Notes: a model not told the origin generated them from the letters alone. A stretch of DNA of 64,000 nucleotides from Candidatus Peribacteria bacterium RIFCSPHIGHO2_01_FULL_51_35 (GCA_001787535.1 MFXP01000009.1:1-64000); one strand, 5' to 3'; shown: positions 7,936 to 17,892, numbered from the stretch's first letter. A program made the numbers and translations.

Positions 7936-8862
7936 TTAATCAAAAGGCATGAAGTATCCTGCCAGTGTTGCGTCGAAGCCGGAAGTCTCAATGCCTTCAG
8001 CCCTGATAATAGTCCCAATCCGAAGGAGATCACGGACTTCCTGCTGCCATTCCTGCCGAACTCGGGAAACCATTTCCTCGATTTGCTGGTCATTCATTGA
8101 ATACTGGTCGATGGTCTTCGGTTCTGGTTTCCTGTGTATTTTTCGAATGCGCCGTGAGATGGGCTCCGTAAAGTCTTCCAGTCCTGGGGTCGTACGACAA
8201 AAATCTTCCGCCAATTTCAATTTTGCAATGCGCTGCTCAATGGAGTCATCCCGAATACGGGCGACCACTGTCCGAAGGGTCAGAGAGACCCTGCGCGTTC
8301 TCAGAACACGGACTCCTTGGACCAGGTCGCTCTTCCGGGCTTTAATTCCATGTCCCCATTGTGTCCTCGCTTCAGCGTCCAAGATGAGCATACTGTTCGG
8401 CTCTAGCAATAGTGCGGTTTCTGGACTTCTTTGGACGCTTCCACGGTAAAAATCCATCATGCATTGCGACCCCAGACTGAGTGAAGCGACCGTCTCGCCA
8501 AAGCAGCGCTTGTCCCGGTGTCCGGAAATTCCCTGACCCGGAATATATTCATTCACGATCAGTTGGTCGGGTTCTTCGGTAAAATGCTTTTCCTTCACTA
8601 ACCGCTCTGCAATTTCTTTTCCCCACGAAGGAAGGGGTCCAAGGTAGTCACTCGGATTGATCGTATAATTGTCATAATCATAGCGCCAGCCATACTGCTG
8701 CACGCGACGAGTAAGTCCTGTCTCCCATGGCTGGCCGTCGATAACATTGAGGAGTTCATCATGATAGTGCTGAGAAATATACTGTGGCAGATATCGCAGC
8801 CCGGGGATTGCTGGAGGCGCCTCTCTTTCGAAGTCTCCGAAGAGTTCTTGTTGACGGGGCAT
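7936..8862 (-). CDS. alkB: AlkB-family 2-oxoglutarate/Fe(II) dioxygenase with C-terminal extension
   Basis: AlkB enzymes oxidatively remove methyl groups from nucleic-acid bases. The 308-residue protein shows the iron ligands: HRD in GISGHRDK (about residues 114-116) and the distal histidine in WGHGIK (about 170). The 2-oxoglutarate-binding arginine lies in RRVSLTLR (about 190-197). NEYIPGQG precedes the HxD motif, as in the family. About 100 residues follow the catalytic domain, basic then acidic-helical, with no family I recognise. It is transcribed away from the island's three other genes and lies 15 nt from the rel fragment. Specificity (DNA, RNA or tRNA) cannot be read from the sequence. 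Confidence 0.85.
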   Translation of the reverse strand: MPRQQELFGDFEREAPPAIPGLRYLPQYISQHYHDELLNVIDGQPWETGLTRRVQQYGWRYDYDNYTINPSDYLGPLPSWGKEIAERLVKEKHFTEEPDQLIVNEYIPGQGISGHRDKRCFGETVASLSLGSQCMMDFYRGSVQRSPETALLLEPNSMLILDAEARTQWGHGIKARKSDLVQGVRVLRTRRVSLTLRTVVARIRDDSIEQRIAKLKLAEDFCRTTPGLEDFTEPISRRIRKIHRKPEPKTIDQYSMNDQQIEEMVSRVRQEWQQEVRDLLRIGTIIRAEGIETSGFDATLAGYFMPFD

Positions 8863-8944
8863 ACTGCGGGATAAAGGGATGAATATTCCTTCATGCCATA
8901 GCAAAAGGCAAGTCATTTCCCGATTTGAGGCCCAGGGCAGAATC

Positions 8945-8973
8945 TTGACAGTGCATGTTTATGCACTTATATT
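8945..8973 (+). promoter_or_regulatory. Strong promoter with palindromic operator-like spacer
   Basis: Consensus TTGACA (8945-8950), a 17-nt spacer and TATATT (8968-8973). The spacer region holds a perfect inverted repeat, AGTGCAT-GTTT-ATGCACT (8950-8967), placed exactly where a repressor would block RNA polymerase. It drives the gene at 9001 and lies in the intergenic region shared with the divergent alkB. Confidence 0.7.
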
Positions 8974-9000
8974 CCCATACCTCTTCTTACTCATCTTCCC

Positions 9001-9771
9001 ATGTCCGAAGAAATTTCTAAAAAAGCACCTGAGTTCAGCACCGGAATCTCGAATACCGAGATCCTGATTGGCGGCATACATGATGCACTTATTGAACATA
9101 TTCGCGAGACGGTACAAAGGACAGGAAGCGTGGACATCAATCAAGCTGTGCATGATATTGTCGAAAGAAAAGTAGGTCCCGGCCGAGAAACAAAAGATCT
9201 CAAGGAAGCGCTGAAGAGAGATCTCCTTCAAAGAACACAGCAAACATTCGCTGCGAGACTGGGGGATGCAACACAGAAGGCGGCAGAAAATCCTACCGAT
9301 TCGGGGAAGATCGCTGAAAAGTATGGCATTGAACAACTGCGAAGAATGATCAAGATGCCTGGGGTGGATCCGGTCTCCATTCAATCGGTTGATGTGTATG
9401 GCCACCTCGATTCTGCATGCTTGAAAGCGAAATCGCTCGTCGGTGATAATGTCAAAAAGGGGGACATCTTGGTTCCTTCCTATCGGGGAAACCCCGCAAT
9501 TATCCGATTGGCGGATGGCACACAAGGTGCACACGTCCGCATCTTCGAAATCGGCATGGAAAAGAAAGGTCGGGTTTCACGCATGAAGCTCACGGAATGG
9601 CTGCGCAAAGTCTGCGGGTTTTCAAATGACGGAATTTTTGCGCTCAACGGTCAGACCCCTTATGAAGTTCCGACCCAAGGCGCTCCTCAAAGGATGCGCA
9701 TTTTCCAAGACGAGGAGGCGCAAGGCATGGACATGGTCAATATCCAGGACGGGCATTGGGCGAGGCCATAA
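9001..9771 (+). CDS. Hypothetical island protein, 256 residues
   Basis: I do not recognise the family. The N-terminal half (to about residue 120) is charged and likely helical. The C-terminal half is mixed alpha/beta, with KKGDILVPSYRGNPAIIRLA and a later KKGRVSRMKLTEWLRKVCG that could be a small nucleic-acid-binding segment. No signal peptide or membrane helix is seen. It starts about 20 nt after the predicted transcription start, without a Shine-Dalgarno sequence. It is the first gene of the rightward island cluster and could be its regulator or a structural partner; that is inference from position only. Confidence 0.7.
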   Translation: MSEEISKKAPEFSTGISNTEILIGGIHDALIEHIRETVQRTGSVDINQAVHDIVERKVGPGRETKDLKEALKRDLLQRTQQTFAARLGDATQKAAENPTDSGKIAEKYGIEQLRRMIKMPGVDPVSIQSVDVYGHLDSACLKAKSLVGDNVKKGDILVPSYRGNPAIIRLADGTQGAHVRIFEIGMEKKGRVSRMKLTEWLRKVCGFSNDGIFALNGQTPYEVPTQGAPQRMRIFQDEEAQGMDMVNIQDGHWARP

Positions 9772-9787
9772 TGGCCCGAAGCTTGTA

Positions 9788-9822
9788 TTGACAAATACAT
9801 ACTTTAATGAATAGTATATAAT
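9788..9822 (+). promoter_or_regulatory. Predicted promoter of the 1409-residue protein gene
   Basis: TTGACA at 9788-9793 lies inside GTATTGACAAATAC, which carries GTATT/AATAC arms. TAGTAT (9812-9817, spacer 18) or the perfect TATAAT (9817-9822) may serve as -10. With TATAAT the ATG at 9828 follows after 5 nt, so the message would be leaderless. Confidence 0.5.
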
Positions 9823-9827
9823 ACTGC

Positions 9828-12800
9828 ATGCCAGCAGAACCCCTGCCGCACGGGCAAACAGCTGATGTTGTGATCACTTCACGAGAGCTGATCCATGCCT
9901 TGAAAGTAGCCCGCGCCGAATTTGATGCACAGTACAAAACCGCCAAAATCAATCGAGGAAGGAGGGCGGAACATCTAGAATCCATCAGCACCCTTCACAT
10001 GGAATTGACTGAATTGCTTTCGGATACGAACATCGATTCCAAAGAAGCATCAGATCGCCTTTGTATACAGATCAACCAACGGCTTCGTCGAGTGATAAAC
10101 CGTCATGCAAACCAGAATCTCACGCACTGCATTAACGGAGCAAAAGACAAAGGTGCCTTAGCCCTTCAAAGCCATATTGATGCACTTCCATCTCTGGAAA
10201 GCAGAGCCTCCGCTGCTGAAAATCGTACTCCGATTCATGCAGCTTTACCTGTGATGCGAAATTCGATACAGACTGAGGGTTTGTCCACAGCGAGCTTGGA
10301 TACACATCGCACTGAAGTCGTATCCTCGACATTGAAGGAGGTTACGAATACCACGCCTATTAAAGAGCAAACGTCCGATGAACTACTGAAAGAATTGGAA
10401 TTGGCCGCTCAACCGATTCAAGATGGACAGAAGTATTCAGAATTAGCATACGAATTATACGATAGAATGCTCTGGAGTGTACTCCACTCTCATCGAAACC
10501 TGCTTCAGTGTGGGAAACTAGGTGACCACGAATTAATCGACGTGCGTAGGATAGTGAAAAATATCATGGACAGGCTTGCACTTGTTGGAAATGCTATTGC
10601 AACGGGGAAACTGGTCGTCGACAAAAAGAATTTGCTACGGGAAATCAAAGATAACGTCGAATCAATCACAGCCGGATTGTCATCCTCAAATAGTGAGCAA
10701 GGGAAATCGCGTGCCGTCGCCGATCATAGGGACAGAATCCTCCTTGAATTATGGGAAGCAACGAAGGAAGCCGTGGAAGACATCATCGAAGACGGTACAT
10801 TGCTTGCGGAGAATTCCCCTGCAGGAGCGCGGAAAAGCATCGATGAATTCTCGCCGGAGCATCAAGTTATCATTCGGGAAGAACTCGGCGCGACTCTAGA
10901 ACAAAGAAAATGGCCGACGGAGAGACAGATACACCGTACAATTCATCGATGCCTTGGGGGACGGACCGGCGTACGGGCAAGGGTATGGGGTGATTTGAGG
11001 GCCTCACTCCTGGAACTTTTTCACCAGGTGCGATACGTACCGGGTTTTGCCGAGAGAAATCTCATTTTACTCAAGAATAGGGTTCCGGCCGAACTGTCGC
11101 TGGGATTGCAAGAGAAACTTGCAAAGGAACATGAAATCATAGAAGCCCAATTCTCGCGGATCTTGAAAGCAAAGAATAGACTTCATATCGAAGATGTTGC
11201 TGTCATCGCTGAGATCATCGGTAGGGAAGTCTATGATGGGAATCGAATTTGGAAATCAAAAGGAACGAGCTCTGACTTTCGGGAATCAATCTATAGGCAG
11301 TGGAGGAAATTTGCCGTGAAAAATGGACTCCACAGGCATGAACGAGCAGACGATAGAATGATTCACACTGACGACCCACAGGTGCATCGCATTATCGACG
11401 AGGAACTCATGCCACTGATCGAAGCATCGCAATGGCCTACGGAACGGGAGATCCAATTCACCATTATGCGCATTGAACGTGAATGCCTCGAAGGATGCTT
11501 TGTAGGAAACTTTCCAGGAATACGCTCGTATCTCATTGATCTATTCCGTAAATCGGGAATTCGAGAGCGGCTGTACCTGGCATCGCGCGATCCCCATTCA
11601 GAACCATTTTATATAGGAAAATACAAAGGGCCGGCGGAACTCTCCAGGGCACTCTACACCTCACTGCAAAAAGAACATGGTGAGGTGAGATTATTTCTCG
11701 GGAACTTGGTTCCCACACAATCTGCTTTGACGCAAGATGACATGGAATTGCTTCGCCACACGGTATGGATCCATGTCTATGAGAAAAAAGCCATTTGGAA
11801 GAGCGGAACCGGACGCCCAGATATTGTAAAGCAAGATAATGATTTCGATGTTTTCGTACAACGGCTCTGGGACCGGCTAAAAAAAGATCACGAAACCTAT
11901 GTGGCTGAACGGAGGGAAAGGATGAAAAGCGAAGCGGAAGTTTTGGCATCTCGACAAACACGTACGGCACCTGCTCCTCCTTCGAGGCTCATCGACACGG
12001 AACAACCGATGGAGCTTTCCTTGGCGGAAAAAGCGCCACGAACACAGGAACAGCTACGTGGGAATCCCGTACAGGCTTTGAGCTACTTATGTGCGCTCCA
12101 CATCGCAGAAATTCTTTTACGCTCCTTCGCCGTTTCGTTAATGAAGAAAAGGACCATCCACGTAAGGCTTCCGGACGGAATGACTATGCCGCTGCGCAAC
12201 AGCATCGAATTTGATACTCACTTGCTCTATCACCTGGAAGGGGTGATCAAGACGTACATCGAACAACAGATGCTCGCGAAAGCGACAGACAATGGTACGC
12301 CGGCAGAAAAACTTCGTGCCTACAGCGCTCAGCATCCTGAAGCGGCAATCGAATTGACACAGGCAGTGATTTCCTCATGCCAATCGTATCCGTGCTGCCA
12401 AGGATGTCCGGAGGTTTTGGACGCGCTCCTGACCGACGTGCCACACATGGATGCGTTGCTCGATAAAGTTCCGGAATGTGATTGGAATCTTCCGGGAACA
12501 CTTCGATCGAAAGCATACGCTTCCATTCTCACTGGCCGCGATCCCATGATGCCATTCCTCTCGGAGGAAAGAGAAATAGTCGATACCTTTTTGCGAGCCA
12601 AAGGCATGGCGGCGAGAATCCAAAGAGGTGAATCGCCCGAGCTCCTCATGAATGAACTCGACGCCCAAGGCGCGTTCAAGGAGATCGCCAACATGATTAA
12701 TGCCGAATATCACGCAAATGACGACTTCCGCTCATCGAGGATGGTGCAAGAGGTTGCGCAGACACTATTCGATACGTATGGCGTTCCTACAAGGCCGGAT

Positions 12801-14057
12801 GCATCCGATGTGATGTATGTGATACATGAAGAATCTTTACCGCCAGAAACGATCGAGGCAATGGAAGAGACCATTCGCTGGGTAAAGGACATTCCGATGC
12901 CCGGTGCCAGTGGCCACATGAGCATGTGGGCAATGATCAAGGCACATGCGGATGTCCTCGAAAAATTCCTGGACTCAGGTGGACGTTTCATCACCCGCGA
13001 CCGTGCACTGAACTCCCTCGCTATGGTGAATGCCTGGCGCGAAAAATTAATCGACGTTCGAAGTTACAAAGGCGGTCAACGCCTGCGGCTTAGGCAAGGC
13101 ACGGATCCGGAAGACCTGGTCCGTTCGATTGTGTCTGGGATGATCAATGGCCCGAATGTGAAATTTGGACCCGACATCGATGAAGATCCTTTTTATTTTG
13201 CTCTGCAGAACTATAAGGGAATCAAAGGTGGGATCAAAACAATACGTTCGGCAATCGAAGGAATTTGTCTTGCGGAACGGGAATTGTCGAATATAGAAAT
13301 AGAAATTGGGGAAATCAGCTCACAAATTTCAGCACTGCAGAATTCCATTGCTGAGATCTCAGAACAGGATAGAAACGATCTTCCTCGCGTTACGAATGAA
13401 GAATTGCAGACTAATCTCGTTGATTTCCTTTCTCGACACACCGCACTGTACCTCCATGCGAAAGTCGCTTTGGAGCAACAAAGCGCGCTCATAAAGGCAA
13501 AGGAGGCCGTTTCTGCGAGCAAAAATGAGTTCGACAGCAAGGTCGCAGGAATATCAACGAACCAAACAAAACCAGAGGATCTGCCTGAAGTTGCGGCTCG
13601 CATGCAGTCCGATCTGCGAGTACTGCAAGAACTCGAAAAGCGTCTTTCAACCGAAGGATGCGTTTCAATGCAATATTCAGATTATGAAACAATTATGAGG
13701 GTCTACCAATCAGTACGCAGTGCGGGTGAGGATATCTCCAACCATGCTTTCGAAAATATTACTTCACCTATGCAAGGTGAAACGGTGGATATCGCGAAAC
13801 TAGAAACTGAAGGTACACTCCTGGTAGAGCGATGCCGCATTCAGAAAATGCGCAACGAAATGGACATGTTACAGAAAAACGTTGCGATTCTCACGGCGCA
13901 AAAGCAATCCATTGAAGAAGGAAGCTTCCCTGCGCTCAGGGGAGAAGTTGCCAGGAGAGCCTCACTGGAAGAACAATTACACGCTGCGGAAGAACGTCTA
14001 CGGGAAATCCTTGACCATATGAACGTACCACCTCTTCTGCGCAATTCCCATGATTGA
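9828..14057 (+). CDS. Large unknown island protein with internal repeat and coiled coils (1409 residues)
   Basis: No family is recognised. The protein is soluble, with no signal peptide or membrane helix. An internal duplication is visible: two segments about 175 residues apart (starting near residues 343 and 518) share the pattern EEL...WPTER-I--TI followed by a helical stretch, PAEL, KEH and IWKS. A cysteine cluster, CQSYPCCQGC, lies near residues 850-860 and could bind metal. Residues from about 1130 to the end are rich in heptad-like Leu/Glu/Lys segments and predict long coiled coils. The stop overlaps the start of the helicase-methyltransferase gene by 8 nt, so translation is probably coupled and the two products may form one complex. 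Confidence 0.85.
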   Translation: MPAEPLPHGQTADVVITSRELIHALKVARAEFDAQYKTAKINRGRRAEHLESISTLHMELTELLSDTNIDSKEASDRLCIQINQRLRRVINRHANQNLTHCINGAKDKGALALQSHIDALPSLESRASAAENRTPIHAALPVMRNSIQTEGLSTASLDTHRTEVVSSTLKEVTNTTPIKEQTSDELLKELELAAQPIQDGQKYSELAYELYDRMLWSVLHSHRNLLQCGKLGDHELIDVRRIVKNIMDRLALVGNAIATGKLVVDKKNLLREIKDNVESITAGLSSSNSEQGKSRAVADHRDRILLELWEATKEAVEDIIEDGTLLAENSPAGARKSIDEFSPEHQVIIREELGATLEQRKWPTERQIHRTIHRCLGGRTGVRARVWGDLRASLLELFHQVRYVPGFAERNLILLKNRVPAELSLGLQEKLAKEHEIIEAQFSRILKAKNRLHIEDVAVIAEIIGREVYDGNRIWKSKGTSSDFRESIYRQWRKFAVKNGLHRHERADDRMIHTDDPQVHRIIDEELMPLIEASQWPTEREIQFTIMRIERECLEGCFVGNFPGIRSYLIDLFRKSGIRERLYLASRDPHSEPFYIGKYKGPAELSRALYTSLQKEHGEVRLFLGNLVPTQSALTQDDMELLRHTVWIHVYEKKAIWKSGTGRPDIVKQDNDFDVFVQRLWDRLKKDHETYVAERRERMKSEAEVLASRQTRTAPAPPSRLIDTEQPMELSLAEKAPRTQEQLRGNPVQALSYLCALHIAEILLRSFAVSLMKKRTIHVRLPDGMTMPLRNSIEFDTHLLYHLEGVIKTYIEQQMLAKATDNGTPAEKLRAYSAQHPEAAIELTQAVISSCQSYPCCQGCPEVLDALLTDVPHMDALLDKVPECDWNLPGTLRSKAYASILTGRDPMMPFLSEEREIVDTFLRAKGMAARIQRGESPELLMNELDAQGAFKEIANMINAEYHANDDFRSSRMVQEVAQTLFDTYGVPTRPDASDVMYVIHEESLPPETIEAMEETIRWVKDIPMPGASGHMSMWAMIKAHADVLEKFLDSGGRFITRDRALNSLAMVNAWREKLIDVRSYKGGQRLRLRQGTDPEDLVRSIVSGMINGPNVKFGPDIDEDPFYFALQNYKGIKGGIKTIRSAIEGICLAERELSNIEIEIGEISSQISALQNSIAEISEQDRNDLPRVTNEELQTNLVDFLSRHTALYLHAKVALEQQSALIKAKEAVSASKNEFDSKVAGISTNQTKPEDLPEVAARMQSDLRVLQELEKRLSTEGCVSMQYSDYETIMRVYQSVRSAGEDISNHAFENITSPMQGETVDIAKLETEGTLLVERCRIQKMRNEMDMLQKNVAILTAQKQSIEEGSFPALRGEVARRASLEEQLHAAEERLREILDHMNVPPLLRNSHD

Positions 14058-17000
14058 AAAGGAGCTCATCCGAAGGCAAATCCTCCATGCTACACATGAA
14101 ATTCAAGAAGCAGAGAAATCGAACTGCCCGGACGATCTTGCGATGCGAGCCGTGCGAGTATTTAACCGAATTCGTGGAGTCATTTTTGGCGCTCGCGATT
14201 CCATTGAGCATGTCTCGGAACTTTTTGACATCTGCGAATTGCTCGAAAATGACCCGGATGTTTCATCGTTAGTAGAACCCATTGCATCACTCATTCACGA
14301 CCTCCGCACGGAGGCATTGAATGATGTCCTCCAAGAACATTATGAAAATAAATTGCATGCCCTTGGGCATTTGGAAGTGGAGGAAAGCGAAAAAATCGAA
14401 AGCGAGAGAGCTCTTGCAGTCCTGATGACCCAACTGCTGCCAGCGCTCAAGCGGGAGAAAGAGCCCGTGGACATCCTCTGGCTGCAAGAGAATCATAATG
14501 CATTTTATCGTCGTATTCGCATTCTTCTGGAAGCAATAAATCCATCCGAGCCTGCGGCGGATTGGAGCATCGTTCAGAACATGCTTCCAAAAAACGTCCG
14601 GAATAAGTTTATCCCAAGCGCCGATGCTGATGAACAGGAAAAGCTGAAAGCATTCGTCAATGCGCATTGGCACATCCTGCAGCAAATGGGACCCGAACAT
14701 TTGGCTTCCTACCTCGCACGCCATGGACTTGTAAAAGGCGGCTTTGCCCAAGCACTGCAGGGCATCTCACCATATTTGGAACAATGTACGCGTGTGCAGC
14801 CTACTCCGCAGGATGTGCGACGATATCCGCCTGCACTCCTCGACGACCCGGATGAGCAAACATTGCTCTTCCTAAACATGCGAAACTACGCATATCAACG
14901 CCTCCAAGCAACGGGAATCGACAATAATGACCCTGAGGTGTTTTCGGCGTTATTTGCCCATATCCAACAAGACCTTCACGGGATGATCCCTGAGCCATCG
15001 GAGGCTTTCGATACGTCACCCTTCGTCTCGGTACATGAGAGAACCGTGTCCTTCTATGAAAAAGTATTCGACGTATCCATACCACAGCGCTTACGGGACA
15101 GCATACGGGTAAAGGGCAAGGACCACCGGTTTCCGTCGCTGCGACAACGCATCGCAATGGTGGACTGTGAAGAGCCGGGCACGAGACGCCTCATTCTGTT
15201 CCCACAAGGGACAGGTAAATCGGAGACGTTGTTCCTGATAAAAGAACACACGAAAGCGAAGAAAATGCTTCTCGTTTGCACAGCTGAAATGTTGAAAGAA
15301 ATCCCAGGAAGAATACGGCAGGACGAATGCGAAGAGGGAAGGGTTCCCTGTTATAAGAATGATGAAGAGCCAACCATCGGCATCATTCAGGCTGGGATCA
15401 CGTTCGAAGAACTTCGGAAAGCTCTGGACCAGGAAGTTGTCGCTGTCTCATACACGATGCTGGGAGAAAATTCTGGTTTCGAAGGCGAAACTGTCTTAGA
15501 ACATATCATTGGGCACTCGGATCCTGTGCGTGGCCATTTTGACATGCTCGGAATCGACGAATGCCAGCTCGCGAGCAACGAAAAAGGACAGACTACCCAA
15601 TCGGTGTTCCGGTTGGTCGACGAAATCCCCGATTTGTATGACAAGGGACGGATCATCATGACCTCGGCAACTCCGTTCCCCGGATGGCTCGACGACATGG
15701 TTCCTGCAATGCGTATCCTCGATCGCGAACATTATCGTGATGTCCATTCGGTTCACGCCGCAGTCACCACGTACGACCCACAAGAATTACGCGTAGCACT
15801 GATGCGCGGAATTCTGAATCTTGACCCTCCATTCGATTGGGAGCGGTATGTGAAACCCGCATATTATAAGTTGTCTGAAGGGCAAAAGAGAAAATACCAA
15901 GAAATATTGGAAGAACCTATGGAGCACACGCAAAAAATGCTGCAGTTACAATTGTGTTGCCAAAATCCCACGCTTTTACCTGGGAATTGCGACTCGATTG
16001 AGAATGGCTTCTATGAAAAACTAGCGGAAATGCTTCGGGATGACCTGACAAAGCATCATGCTATATTCTTGCTCCAAGATAAGTATAAACAGGGCATCGC
16101 TCGACCTCACGAAAAGAGGCCTGATGATACATCGACGATCGTTGAATTCTTGAAAAAGGATTTCCCCAAGGTCACATTTGAAATTATCGACGGTGATACG
16201 AGCCAAACTGCACGCCAAAACATTGTTGCCAGGGCAAAGGAAATGGAGCAGCAGAAAAATGGTGAGAGAATGGTTATTTACGTTCATTTGGGAACGACAA
16301 CGCTCGTTGGACAGAACCTCTCTTTTTCTTGCCGGTTGATCGTCCTGAATGGATTCCCGTGGAACATCACCGAACTCTCACAAGGCATCGCTCGATTTGC
16401 TCGGGAAGGGAACGAACCAAATGTCTCAGTAAGCGTCATGCAGCCGGATCCGAGCGAAGAAACTCTCTACCTTGGCATTGAACAGCGCGCACGCCATAAG
16501 TTCGCAGCCATTCAGCGTGCCACTTATGGAGGCACTGTCGCACAACATGATATCGAACATCTTGGTGAAGGTGATATCGGTGATATCGTCAGTGGCAAGA
16601 AACGCTACAAGTATGGTTCGGACATCCTCCGGCACCTTCGGACCTCGATGCAAGAAGTCGCTCTGTGGTTCAAGCCTCAGAGAGACGCAAAACATGGAAG
16701 TAAGGAGTGGAGGCAATTCCTGGAAGAGAAAGGCGAAGTTCTGGCACTGAAGTACACTCGAAAATGGAAGAAGACGACACAATGGAATAATGCCAAATTC
16801 AATGCAGGTTTGATCGAGCACCTTGAAACCGGGGGCATCATTCAGGGTGACCAATATCTCGATGCAGGATGCGGTCCGTTTTCCCTTACACTTGCTCTCG
16901 GTCCCGTGGCGGTCGGCTCCAACGTGCAAAAAAAGCGCATCATCGATAATCTCGATTTGAACCCGCATATGTTCAGGGTGGGAAGAAGGATGCTCTTAGA

Positions 17001-17832
17001 TCAGGAGATCGAAAACGTTCCCCAATGCTTCCACGCTTCGATAACGGACATGTCGCAATGCGTTCCCGATGGGAAATATTCCTTGGTGAATTGCGCCCTG
17101 GCCCTGGATTTAGTCGGAAGGGAGGAAGGAAAGGAGGATGGGATTCTCGGCAATGAAATGGTCCAAACGCTCTGCGAATTTAACCGGGCACTCGTTTTTA
17201 ATGACCAGCATGCCGGAGTTCTCCTCATCACATTGAATGACCGAACAATGAGTTCGGAGGAATTAACAAATATCTGTGAGCAGTTGCCACTCTTCGGATT
17301 CGAGGTTCTCCAGCTATACACGGGTGTTGGCCAATCGATTGACACCGGTACAAAGAATGTCTTCCAAAACCTGGCAATAGCATGCAAAAAAACTTCGCAG
17401 ATCGACCACAATTTGCTGGCAACCCAACTCGATACGACGCGATTCACAATGACTCCTCAGTCCAAAGTAACAAAGTCTAGGGGAACAGGAGTACAAAGTG
17501 GAGGCCGTCAAAATCGCTTTGGAGGAACAGAGCATTCCCACTTTCAAATCAACGGCTTGGATATCGATTGTGTAACGACGACGGGCGAAAAAATCGCAAC
17601 ATTCGTCAGACTTCGAGAGAAGGTTCAGATCGCGAGACAAATTTGTGAGAAATACAAGAGCCTTACCGGCGATAAGGCGCGTGCTGAACTGAAGAAGAAT
17701 GGAATGGAATATTTCGGCATGCCGACGGTGGGCTTGTGCGTTATCATTCAAAAAAGCAATGGACCACTCGTCGTGGACATCATGAATCCGGTATGGGATA
17801 TGAATGACGAAACGAAGGAAAACAGCCAGTAG
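14050..17832 (+). CDS. SF2 helicase-class I methyltransferase fusion (1260 residues)
   Basis: Three parts are visible. Residues 1-370 are helical and unassigned. Residues ~380-800 form an SF2-type helicase: Walker A in FPQGTGKSE (about 384-391), the DEAD-like box DECQ (about 501-504), TSATP (about 537) and motif VI QGIARFAREG (about 777-786). Residues ~930-1090 form a class I SAM-dependent methyltransferase: motif I YLDAGCGPFS (about 935-944), an acidic post-I segment NLDLNPHM, and VNCALALDL in the motif IV position. The motif IV is not NPPY/DPPY and there is no PCQ, so it is not an ordinary DNA adenine or C5-cytosine methylase. The last ~170 residues are unassigned. The start overlaps the 1409-residue gene. 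A defence or nucleic-acid-modification role is plausible but inferred. Confidence 0.85.
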   Translation: MIEKELIRRQILHATHEIQEAEKSNCPDDLAMRAVRVFNRIRGVIFGARDSIEHVSELFDICELLENDPDVSSLVEPIASLIHDLRTEALNDVLQEHYENKLHALGHLEVEESEKIESERALAVLMTQLLPALKREKEPVDILWLQENHNAFYRRIRILLEAINPSEPAADWSIVQNMLPKNVRNKFIPSADADEQEKLKAFVNAHWHILQQMGPEHLASYLARHGLVKGGFAQALQGISPYLEQCTRVQPTPQDVRRYPPALLDDPDEQTLLFLNMRNYAYQRLQATGIDNNDPEVFSALFAHIQQDLHGMIPEPSEAFDTSPFVSVHERTVSFYEKVFDVSIPQRLRDSIRVKGKDHRFPSLRQRIAMVDCEEPGTRRLILFPQGTGKSETLFLIKEHTKAKKMLLVCTAEMLKEIPGRIRQDECEEGRVPCYKNDEEPTIGIIQAGITFEELRKALDQEVVAVSYTMLGENSGFEGETVLEHIIGHSDPVRGHFDMLGIDECQLASNEKGQTTQSVFRLVDEIPDLYDKGRIIMTSATPFPGWLDDMVPAMRILDREHYRDVHSVHAAVTTYDPQELRVALMRGILNLDPPFDWERYVKPAYYKLSEGQKRKYQEILEEPMEHTQKMLQLQLCCQNPTLLPGNCDSIENGFYEKLAEMLRDDLTKHHAIFLLQDKYKQGIARPHEKRPDDTSTIVEFLKKDFPKVTFEIIDGDTSQTARQNIVARAKEMEQQKNGERMVIYVHLGTTTLVGQNLSFSCRLIVLNGFPWNITELSQGIARFAREGNEPNVSVSVMQPDPSEETLYLGIEQRARHKFAAIQRATYGGTVAQHDIEHLGEGDIGDIVSGKKRYKYGSDILRHLRTSMQEVALWFKPQRDAKHGSKEWRQFLEEKGEVLALKYTRKWKKTTQWNNAKFNAGLIEHLETGGIIQGDQYLDAGCGPFSLTLALGPVAVGSNVQKKRIIDNLDLNPHMFRVGRRMLLDQEIENVPQCFHASITDMSQCVPDGKYSLVNCALALDLVGREEGKEDGILGNEMVQTLCEFNRALVFNDQHAGVLLITLNDRTMSSEELTNICEQLPLFGFEVLQLYTGVGQSIDTGTKNVFQNLAIACKKTSQIDHNLLATQLDTTRFTMTPQSKVTKSRGTGVQSGGRQNRFGGTEHSHFQINGLDIDCVTTTGEKIATFVRLREKVQIARQICEKYKSLTGDKARAELKKNGMEYFGMPTVGLCVIIQKSNGPLVVDIMNPVWDMNDETKENSQ

Positions 17833-17892
17833 CTTCGCCAAATCCTCGACACACCGGGCCGCCAACCTCGATGGTTTTAAGAATGTCGGGTG

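Noticed and set aside
14050-17832. Type I or type III restriction enzyme
   Set aside because: The methyltransferase lacks the NPPY/DPPY motif and no nuclease motif or specificity subunit is seen, so a classical restriction system is not supported.
9001-17832. Prophage
   Set aside because: No capsid, portal, terminase, tail or integrase gene is recognisable in the island.
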